Shown here: piece after piece, positions 58,482 to 64,000 of the stretch
How the letters are laid out: every line of letters begins with the position of its first letter
Position numbering within the stretch: position 1 is the stretch's first letter
Source: Natrarchaeobius halalkaliphilus
GTDB taxonomy: Archaea > Halobacteriota > Halobacteria > Halobacteriales > Natrialbaceae
Direction of reading: 5' to 3'
DNA length: 64,000 nucleotides
Assembly: GCF_003841485.1 (NCBI RefSeq)
Contig: NZ_REFY01000008.1
Span: forward strand, 1-64,000
Position numbers and translations under genes: made by a program
The notes under the pieces: generated by a model
The model's input: only the letters and a program-made list of their open reading frames with translations
Told to the model about the DNA's origin: nothing
The model's database searches: none

Positions 58482-59477
58482 GTGAACGTCCTCGAGCGGT
58501 ATCAGACGGTCGTCGTCGTTCTCGCGATCGGCGGCGGCGTTCTCGTCGGACAACTCGCCTGGGTTCCTGCCGTCGCGGAACGGCTGATCCTCCCGTTTTT
58601 GCTCGGTATGCTGTTCGGAACGTTCGTTCAGGTTCCGCTGACGGGTCTTCGGAACGCCGTCGCGAACCGGCGCGTCGTCGGATCGAGTCTGGTGATGAAT
58701 TTCGTCTGGAACCCGCTGTTCGCGATCGGCCTCGGGTACGTCTTCCTGCGAGAGTACCCCGCGCTGTGGGTCGGCCTGCTCATGCTTATGGTCACACCGT
58801 GTACCGACTGGTACCTCATCTTCACCGACATCGCGGACGGCGACGTCGCGCTCGCCACCTCGTTGCTACCGTACAACCTGCTCTTGCAACTGGTTCTCCT
58901 GCCGGTCTACCTCTCTCTCTTCGCAGGCGAACTCGTTTCGTTGCCACTCAAGACCCTGCTCGAGAGCGTCGCCCTCGTCCTCGTCGTCCCGCTCGTGCTG
59001 GCCGCGACCGGTCGGGTAACGCTCCCGAAACTGCTGGGAGAAGCTTCCTTCAGGCGGACCCTCGTTCCGGCGCTCGGACAGGCCCAGATACTCTTTCTGG
59101 CGCTCGCGATCGCCGCGATGTTCGCCTCCCAGGGCGAGGTTATCCTCGAAAACCCCGGCGTTTTGGCGGTGCTCGCCGTTCCGGTGATCGCGTTCTACGC
59201 GATCAATTTCGCGCTCGGACTGGGAATCGGCCGAGTGGCCGCGTTCAGCTACGAGGAAACCGTCTGTTTCAACTGTACGATTCTGTCGCGCAACTCACCG
59301 GTCGCCCTCGCGATCGCAGTCGTCGCGTTCCCACACGAGCCACTCATCGCCCTCGCACTGGTGATCGGACCGTTGCTCGAGCTCCCGCTCTTGAGCGTCG
59401 TCTCTCACCTGTTTTTGAACCTTCGAGAACGGGGTCTCTGGAAATCAACGACGTCTCATTCTGGTGAATTCGAGTAG
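58482..59477 (+). CDS. ACR3-like arsenite/bile-acid-type transporter
   Basis: A 331-residue membrane protein with about ten helices and a GTG start. LLMLMVTPCTDWYLIFTDIA (about 106-125) carries the cysteine of the ACR3 PCTxMV motif, needed for arsenite transport in characterised members. FGTFVQVPLTGLRNAVANRR (about 47-66) and SSLVMNFVWNPLFAI are also family-like. Arsenite efflux is likely, but no ArsR, ArsC or ArsM gene is nearby, so a bile-acid/sodium symporter-like role is not excluded. Confidence 0.75.
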   Translation: MNVLERYQTVVVVLAIGGGVLVGQLAWVPAVAERLILPFLLGMLFGTFVQVPLTGLRNAVANRRVVGSSLVMNFVWNPLFAIGLGYVFLREYPALWVGLLMLMVTPCTDWYLIFTDIADGDVALATSLLPYNLLLQLVLLPVYLSLFAGELVSLPLKTLLESVALVLVVPLVLAATGRVTLPKLLGEASFRRTLVPALGQAQILFLALAIAAMFASQGEVILENPGVLAVLAVPVIAFYAINFALGLGIGRVAAFSYEETVCFNCTILSRNSPVALAIAVVAFPHEPLIALALVIGPLLELPLLSVVSHLFLNLRERGLWKSTTSHSGEFE

Positions 59478-59552
59478 TTCACCGCGTTCTCGAGGATCGT
59501 TCTTCCGTGATACCGTCTCCAAAACGTTGTTCTATTCTTCCTGATAAACAAT

Positions 59553-59562
59553 AGATATAAGT
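59553..59562 (+). promoter_or_regulatory. TATA box upstream of the RNA candidate
   Basis: GATATAAGTT sits about 30 bases upstream of 59583, the predicted 5' end of the structured RNA. The preceding TAAACAATA could be the BRE-like upstream part. It lies 76 bases after the ACR3-like gene stop, so it does not serve that gene. Confidence 0.5.
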
Positions 59563-59582
59563 TACTACGGAGAGGTAATTAC

Positions 59583-59653
59583 GATGGAAGCCGCCCTCCA
59601 TCGGGGGCTGCAAAATGCCCCGGGTGCTCTAACACCCGAGACGCGGCTTCCAA
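59583..59653 (+). ncRNA. Candidate structured small RNA or leader element
   Basis: TGGAAGCCGC (59585-59594) pairs fully with GCGGCTTCCA (59643-59652), closing two strong internal hairpins: GGGGC (59604-59608) with GCCCC (59617-59621) around TGCAAAAT, and CGGGTG (59621-59626) with CACCCG (59633-59638) around CTCTAA. A possible smaller hairpin forms at CCC...GGG (59594-59607). The element starts at the correct distance from a TATA box and has no open frame of its own. It is not a tRNA: the hairpin next to the closing stem lacks a TTC loop and the junction is too long. No Rfam family comes to mind. Confidence 0.55.
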
Positions 59654-59671
59654 CCTCATCCGGTTGTCGCC

Positions 59672-59845
59672 ATGATTGCATACCTACTCGCGGGATATAA
59701 ACGTCTCGCACGATCGACGGATCGGCCGCCACGAACAGCGACGTCTGCGGGCGCGAGAGGACGTGCCGCGCGACGACGGGCGCGTCGGGAACGCCGACGG
59801 CTGCGCGACAGACACCACGAACGGGCTCGTCAGGCGGGACTCTGA
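59672..59845 (+). CDS. Possible 57-residue arginine-rich protein
   Basis: An ATG 19 bases after the RNA candidate opens a frame starting MIAYLLAGYKRLARSTDRPP, continuing with a stretch dominated by Arg (about 20 of 57 residues). It is the most basic frame in a region where proteins are acidic. It may be translated from the structured leader or be chance. Frames on both strands overlap it, which lowers confidence. Confidence 0.25.
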   Translation: MIAYLLAGYKRLARSTDRPPRTATSAGARGRAARRRARRERRRLRDRHHERARQAGL

Positions 59846-60173
59846 CCCTCGGTACGGTGGTCTCACAACACGCAGCGGCCGCGCTCGAGGTTCGGTTCGC
59901 GGTCGCCGAGTGACCGAGTCACGGTGACTCGAGTCTCGGCGGCCAGCCGGGGTCTCGATCGGTGTAGCGCCCGATTGGCGTTACAGTTCGGAACCACCCG
60001 CTCATCGATCGGGGCTTTAGCCCGTACCCGCGGCTCGAGCAGTTCGAAATAAAATACCGACGCGGGAATGTCATAGATGAGTTCTTGTACCCACATGTAG
60101 ATGTCCGCCGAACGGCAAGTACAGGAGACTCATGTTCCACAGAGTCACTTCGGCGGTCGTCGAAGCGAGAGAA
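59846..60173. other. 328-base region with no supported gene
   Basis: Between the short basic frame and the response-regulator stop. GC-rich to about 60030 and more AT-rich (AAATAAAATACC) after that. Short open frames exist on both strands without family similarity. Nothing else is recognised. Confidence 0.35.
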
Positions 60174-60647
60174 TTACTGCTGGAGTGGGGGGAGTTGTAC
60201 CTGCTTGAACCGGAACTGCTCGACTGCCTCCACCAGCGCAGTGAACTCGGCGGGGTCTGCCGGCTTCGTCAGGTAGGCGTTGGCCTGAGCATTGTAGCAC
60301 CTCGCAATATCCTCGCTGGCCCCGGAACTCTTGAGCATAATCACTGGAAGCGGCCTGAGTTGTGGATCGTCTCTGATCGCTTCGAGAACGTCACACCCGT
60401 CTTTTCCGGGGAGATTCAGATCGAGGAGGACGAGATCCGGGAGCGACGCTGACTCATACGCACCCTGCTGGGTCAGAAAGTCCAAGGTATCATCCCCGGT
60501 GGTGACGACATGAAGTGTCGTCTCACAGTCCGTTTCCTTGAATGCCTCCCGAGTGAGACGCGCATCGCCGGGATTGTCTTCGACGAGGAGGATTTGGAGG
60601 GTTTCATCGGAACGTGGCTGGGTAGAGTGACTCATGGTGGACGTCAC
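60174..60647 (-). CDS. Response regulator (CheY-like receiver)
   Basis: A 157-residue single receiver domain. ILLVEDNPGDARLTREAFKE (acid pair Glu-Asp, about 19-38), LVLLDLNLPGKDGCDVLEAI (phospho-Asp, about 72-91), VIMLKSSGASEDIA (Thr/Ser, about 102-115) and AYLTKPADPAEF (Lys, about 128-139) are all present. No output domain is attached. In-frame ATG at 60635 could be the true start. It follows the HalOD1 gene by six bases and is probably co-transcribed with it. Confidence 0.85.
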   Translation of the reverse strand: MTSTMSHSTQPRSDETLQILLVEDNPGDARLTREAFKETDCETTLHVVTTGDDTLDFLTQQGAYESASLPDLVLLDLNLPGKDGCDVLEAIRDDPQLRPLPVIMLKSSGASEDIARCYNAQANAYLTKPADPAEFTALVEAVEQFRFKQVQLPPLQQ

Positions 60648-60653
60648 GAGTGT

Positions 60654-60920
60654 TCAACAGGACACCTCCAGTATATCGACCTCAATCGCATCGGTTGTCT
60701 CAACCTGTACCGTGCATCCGTTATACTCGAAGGTGACCGACCCACTCCTCGGCCCATTCTTTGTTGATTCAAAGAGGTCGTTTAGTGCCTCAGTATCGAT
60801 TGCAGAGTAGAGTGGTGGTGTAAGTTCCTGTGGATCTATCCCTTTGCTCTCAGCAACTTTTTGAACAATCTTCAGGGTCACTGCGTCTGATTCTGGCCGC
60901 TGTGGTGGGTTCGAAATCAT
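60654..60920 (-). CDS. HalOD1 domain protein
   Basis: An 88-residue HalOD1 protein: TLKIVQKVAESKGIDPQELT, PPLYSAIDTEALNDLFEST and RSGSVTFEYNGCTVQVETTD are the family features, comparable with the copy at 22922-23260. It is the first gene of a two-gene operon with the response regulator. The gene pair may be a two-component signalling output, with an absent sensor kinase elsewhere in the genome. Confidence 0.82.
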   Translation of the reverse strand: MISNPPQRPESDAVTLKIVQKVAESKGIDPQELTPPLYSAIDTEALNDLFESTKNGPRSGSVTFEYNGCTVQVETTDAIEVDILEVSC

Positions 60921-61047
60921 ACAATCATTGTAGTGGTGTCAGACGTTTAAACAGGAGGAAGAGTCTCTTTGCCAAACACCAGAAGAGAACTTCTAAGCTG
61001 GCCGTTACCCAATATCAAATATAGTGTTTATAAGGCAATATCTTCAG

Positions 61048-61530
61048 CTACTCAATATTTGATTTATCCACCATCTCCTGGATGATATGATTGAAGGGTT
61101 GCGTGCTTTTCCGACGGAGAATGTCGGACTGATCTATATCGATACCTTTTGATTCAAGTTCTTCAGAGCAGGATTCTACAGTACTTATATCTATACTAAC
61201 AACCTCTACATGGAGATTTCGTCTTCCAGTTAACAATTCTCTGGTTTCTACGACACCATCTACGGCTAGTGCCTCTTCCGCGAGACTTCTCCGTTTTTCT
61301 ACCGGAACAGTACACACAAAAAGGACGTGATAAGGGATTCCGGCTTGTTCGTAATTAACCTTCGGCTGGAAACCTTCTAAAATCCCCTCGTTCTTGAGTT
61401 CTTGAATTCGGTTAGTAACCGTGGAAGAGGATACGTCAATTCGTTCCGCTATCTTATCATGTGTGAGGTTAGTTTCCGTCTCCTTCTCAAGAAGATATAA
61501 TATTTTCCGGTCAGTCTTATCGATGTCCAT
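61048..61530 (-). CDS. Lrp/AsnC family regulator
   Basis: A 160-residue transcription factor. The N-terminal HTH (DIDKTDRKILYLLEKETETN and IDVSSSTVTNRIQELKNEGI) is standard. The C-terminal RAM-like domain VLFVCTVPVEKRRSLAEEAL followed by RRNLHVEVVSID is present. Codon use is more AT-rich than most neighbours, suggesting recent transfer. Next to no obvious target gene; the ligand is probably an amino acid. Confidence 0.82.
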   Translation of the reverse strand: MDIDKTDRKILYLLEKETETNLTHDKIAERIDVSSSTVTNRIQELKNEGILEGFQPKVNYEQAGIPYHVLFVCTVPVEKRRSLAEEALAVDGVVETRELLTGRRNLHVEVVSIDISTVESCSEELESKGIDIDQSDILRRKSTQPFNHIIQEMVDKSNIE

Positions 61531-62143
61531 ACTACAGTGAGGTTGTCATCTCAGTTTAGATTTTTCCCAACAGAACTAGGATCTCAGTTCTCTCTAACAG
61601 TAGTTGGTAGCACGGTTTCTTTATCCAGAAACCTGGTTGAGAATGAATTATCCGATTCGACAACTACGTGTGCTTACTAATCGATGATAGTAGCGATAAT
61701 TACAGACGGCTCAGTTACCGCTCGCTACGCTCACGGTGCCTTCGCCGTACCGCAGAGAGACGCGCTGTCGCGCGTCTCGAACAGCGATCTACCCGTGTAG
61801 AAACTGCGAGCGAAGCGAGCAGTTTGCACGTGTAGTGTACGCTCATTATCCGACTGCCCTCCGTTATCGGACACTGATTTACCGGTAAGTACGGGTGGAG
61901 CAGTTACCAGAGCAACTACCGGTCTCTCTGAAATTTCTCAAGATCAATTGCTGATTATAGAGGGGAAGTTTAGCAGAGCACGTCCTCATTTTTGAGAGCG
62001 TTAGAATGTGTTGGTAGGAATTTGGCCTCTGTTCTGGCTGAGTAACCGAACCACCGGCTTAACCCCTCCCTAATTTGGCTCCTTCACAATCTGTCGTTCG
62101 GAACTCCTGACGACACTCGAGATAACTCTTGAGGACGTTACGA
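61531..62143. other. 613-base noncoding stretch with hairpins
   Basis: No gene is supported. It contains a perfect hairpin, GAGACGCGC (61757-61765) with GCGCGTCTC (61770-61778), flanked by CGCTCGCTACGCTCACGG (about 61728-61745) and GCGAGCGAAGCGAGC (about 61807-61821) strings that recur in haloarchaeal intergenic and mobile DNA. It may be a decayed element or terminator. The rest is AT-richer and featureless. Confidence 0.4.
61757..61778. repeat. Perfect 9-bp hairpin
   Basis: GAGACGCGC and GCGCGTCTC flank TGTC. It lies far from the nearest stop codons (227 bases from the Lrp start, 366 from the CoA transferase stop), so it is not an ordinary terminator for either. Confidence 0.5.
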
Positions 62144-63316
62144 TCAGTCGTCGATAGCCGTCTCGAGGTCCTCGCCGAGTAGCTCCTCGCGGTGCTCGTC
62201 CAGCAGTGGCGCGCGGCCGCCTGGCTCGGGTGGGGTTTCGGTCATTTTGATTGGGGTGCCCGCGATTTCGACCTCGGTGTCGGCACCGGGCTGTTCGACG
62301 GAGACGAGTAGCTCTCGCGTGCGAACGTGTGGGTCGTCGAAGATGTCGTCGGTGGTCTGGACCGGCGCGGCCGGCACGTGTCCCTCGAGCGTCGCCACGA
62401 GTTCCGCGGACGTCCGGCGGATGGCCCAGTCTGCGATCTCGTCGCGAAGCGTGGCCCTGCTCTCGAGGCGGTCGGCGGCGGTCGGGTAGGCCTCGGCGAG
62501 ATCGGTGCGGTCCATCGACTCACAGAGGGCGAGCCAGTGGTTCGTTCCGAAGGCGGCGATGACGACGTGACCGTCTGCGGTCTCGAACGCGTCGTAGGGA
62601 AAGAGCGTGGGGTGGGCGTTTCCGCGCCGCGTCGGAGCCGATCCGGTATAGGAGTGCTGGTAGATCGCGCGTTCGGTCATGCTGATCATCGCGTCGTACA
62701 GTCCGGTGTCGACGTACTGGCCCTCGCCGGTCCGGTTCCGGTGGGTGATCGCGGCGAGGATTCCGATGCAGTTCAGCGTCGCGGTAAAGAGGTCCCCGAT
62801 ACCGGGGCCGACTTTCGTCGGCGGGCCGTCCGGCTGGCCGGTGATCTCCATGACGCCGCCGAGCGCCTGTGCGATCAGGTCGAACGACGGCTGACCCTGT
62901 CGGTCCGTTTCGCCCGTGCGCGGATCACCGAAGCCGCGGATCGACGAGTAGACGAGCGCCGGATTGCGCTCGGAGAGGGTTTCGTAGCCGAGATCGTATT
63001 TTTCCATCGTCCCCGCGCGGTAGTTCTCGGCGACGACGTCGGCCGTCTCGACGAGCGAGAGGAAATCGGCGCGGTCGCGTTCCTCGCGGAAGTCGAGTTC
63101 GACGCTTCGCTTCCCGCGGTTGACGCTCTGGAAGTAGCCACCGTAGGCCTCCTCCCCCGGATCGGAGACGAACGGCGGATTCGATCGGATGAGGTCGCCC
63201 CCCGGCCGTTCGATCTTTACCACGTCCGCGCCCAGATCCGCGAGCAACATCGTACAGTACGGTCCGGCGAGCACCTGCGTGAGATCGAGTACGCGCAGGT
63301 TCGACAGCGCACCCAT
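62144..63316 (-). CDS. CoA transferase family III (probable mesaconyl-CoA transferase)
   Basis: A 390-residue family III CoA transferase. LRVLDLTQVLAGPYCTMLLA, DLGADVVKIERPGGDLIR (about 7-46) and QSVNRGKRSVELDFRE (about 63) are the N-terminal signature; GEGQYVDTGLYDAMISM (about 198-214) carries the catalytic Asp. Next to glutamate mutase genes it matches the methylaspartate-cycle enzyme that moves CoA from mesaconyl-C1-CoA to C4 (Mct). That specific role is inferred from context. The start at 63316 is set by the family N-terminus. Confidence 0.82.
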   Translation of the reverse strand: MGALSNLRVLDLTQVLAGPYCTMLLADLGADVVKIERPGGDLIRSNPPFVSDPGEEAYGGYFQSVNRGKRSVELDFREERDRADFLSLVETADVVAENYRAGTMEKYDLGYETLSERNPALVYSSIRGFGDPRTGETDRQGQPSFDLIAQALGGVMEITGQPDGPPTKVGPGIGDLFTATLNCIGILAAITHRNRTGEGQYVDTGLYDAMISMTERAIYQHSYTGSAPTRRGNAHPTLFPYDAFETADGHVVIAAFGTNHWLALCESMDRTDLAEAYPTAADRLESRATLRDEIADWAIRRTSAELVATLEGHVPAAPVQTTDDIFDDPHVRTRELLVSVEQPGADTEVEIAGTPIKMTETPPEPGGRAPLLDEHREELLGEDLETAIDD

Positions 63317-63467
63317 GCGCCGAGAGTCCCGGCACAGGCCCAAAAACCTTTGCTAATAATCATTATGTTTGTGTCCTTATCCCACACCCACTCCCTAAAC
63401 GCCATTAAAGAATATTATCATGGAAGATCATTAACTTTATCACCCCGCTCCGCATGCCACAGGATGC

Positions 63468-63908
63468 ATGTCGCAAACGGTTGTCCTCGGCGTGATCGGC
63501 TCCGACGCACACGTCGTCGGGATCACGATCCTCGAGCAGGCGTTCAGTGCAGCAGGCTTCGACGTCGTCAACCTCGGCGTTCAGACCTCTCAGGAGGAGT
63601 TCGCAGAGGCAGCGGTAGCACACGACGCCGGGGCTGTACTGGTGTCCTCGCTGTACGGCCACGCCCGACAGGACTGCCAGGGGTTCCACGACGTTCTCGA
63701 GTCGGCCGAGATCGATGCGGTCACCTACATCGGCGGCAATCTCGCCGTCGGTCAGGACGACTTCGAGCGGACGCGAGAGACGTTTCGCGAGCTCGGTTTC
63801 GATCGCGTCTTCGACTCCGAAACCGATCCCGAGGAGGCGATCGCCGCACTCAGACGGGATCTCCAGATCAGACCGACCGAGACCGAACGAGTTACCGTGA
63901 GTTCGTAG
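63468..63908 (+). CDS. mamA: Glutamate mutase subunit S (B12-binding)
   Basis: A 146-residue B12-binding subunit. VVLGVIGSDAHVVGITILEQ (DxHxxG, about 5-24) donates the His ligand to cobalt; SSLYGHARQDCQGFHDVLES (about 60-79) and AVTYIGGNLAVGQDDF (about 84-99, GG motif) are complete. With subunit E it converts glutamate to 3-methylaspartate. The stop TAG is followed directly by the next gene's ATG. Confidence 0.92.
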   Translation: MSQTVVLGVIGSDAHVVGITILEQAFSAAGFDVVNLGVQTSQEEFAEAAVAHDAGAVLVSSLYGHARQDCQGFHDVLESAEIDAVTYIGGNLAVGQDDFERTRETFRELGFDRVFDSETDPEEAIAALRRDLQIRPTETERVTVSS

Positions 63909-64000
63909 ATGATACGCGACGAACGCCTTCGATCCGACGAGCTACGGCGAATCGACCGGGAGATTCGGGCCGACTGGTCCACGGGTGCGGCGGTGGAGTT
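63909..64000 (+). CDS. mamB: Glutamate mutase subunit E, start only
   Basis: Starts one base after the previous stop: MIRDERLRSDELRRIDREIR, then ADWSTGAAVE at the window edge. The beginning is like glutamate mutase epsilon subunits. Its position after subunit S is the usual gene order. Only about 30 codons are visible. Confidence 0.82.
   Translation, partial: MIRDERLRSDELRRIDREIRADWSTGAAVE

Noticed and set aside
1-64000. CRISPR array or cas genes
   Set aside because: No regularly spaced repeats and no Cas motifs were seen.

Overview
The window is a chromosomal segment of a halophilic archaeon (class Halobacteria). The evidence is the haloarchaeal 5S rRNA tail, an intron-containing elongator tRNA-Met, very acidic proteins, GC-rich codon use, TATA-box promoters placed close to start codons, and many families confined to Halobacteria (HalOD1, bat-type HTH, DUF7127, GfcR, S17e). 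A CoA transferase next to glutamate mutase at the right edge suggests a species with the methylaspartate cycle. Natrialbales is a reasonable guess, but I cannot fix the genus.

Layout. 1-160: 3' end of a 5S rRNA gene and its terminator hairpin. 0.3-11.4 kb: housekeeping and metabolic genes, including an enolase-superfamily protein, CoA-binding protein, FAD oxidoreductase, D-2-hydroxyacid dehydrogenase, UspA, aspartate-semialdehyde dehydrogenase, ribosomal protein S17e, a coupled CitG-like/DUF447 pair and MutY. 11.4-14.3 kb: a leaderless tungstate/molybdate ABC transporter operon. 14.4-24.1 kb: FMN reductase, a CTAG-type DNA methyltransferase, gamma-glutamyltransferase, a 1057-residue PAS/GAF bat-type regulator, a HalOD1 protein and small zinc-finger and membrane proteins. 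24.2-32.2 kb: molybdenum-related functions (assimilatory nitrate reductase with a fused-stop MobA, a second MobA, a YqeC homologue), split by gene relics and the tRNA-Met gene. The molybdate/tungstate transporter, the two MobA genes, YqeC and nitrate reductase make molybdenum use a theme of the first half.

32.4-40.4 kb is an accessory island with different base composition and mostly unknown genes. It holds a long inverted repeat, a decayed tandem duplication, a protein with a nucleoside-deoxyribosyltransferase/TIR-like sequence pattern divergent from a winged-helix regulator, a C2H2 zinc-finger/helical-repeat protein coupled to an unknown partner, a Doc/Fic-like protein, and two tyrosine recombinases placed tail to tail beside tRNA-Glu(CTC). 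No left attachment site is visible by eye.

40.4-59.5 kb returns to core genes: membrane-anchored wHTH regulator, metallo-beta-lactamase, a thiamine-type ABC transporter operon, Mn superoxide dismutase, Cdc48 coupled to DUF7127, PanB, two HAD phosphatases, the GfcR regulator, a nucleoside phosphorylase, and an ACR3-like transporter. 59.5-62.1 kb contains a promoter followed by a multi-hairpin RNA candidate, a signalling pair (HalOD1 plus response regulator), an Lrp/AsnC regulator and a noncoding stretch. 62.1-64 kb starts a probable methylaspartate-cycle cluster (CoA transferase, glutamate mutase S, start of glutamate mutase E).

All functional calls rest on reading the sequence and on memory of families. 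No search was run.
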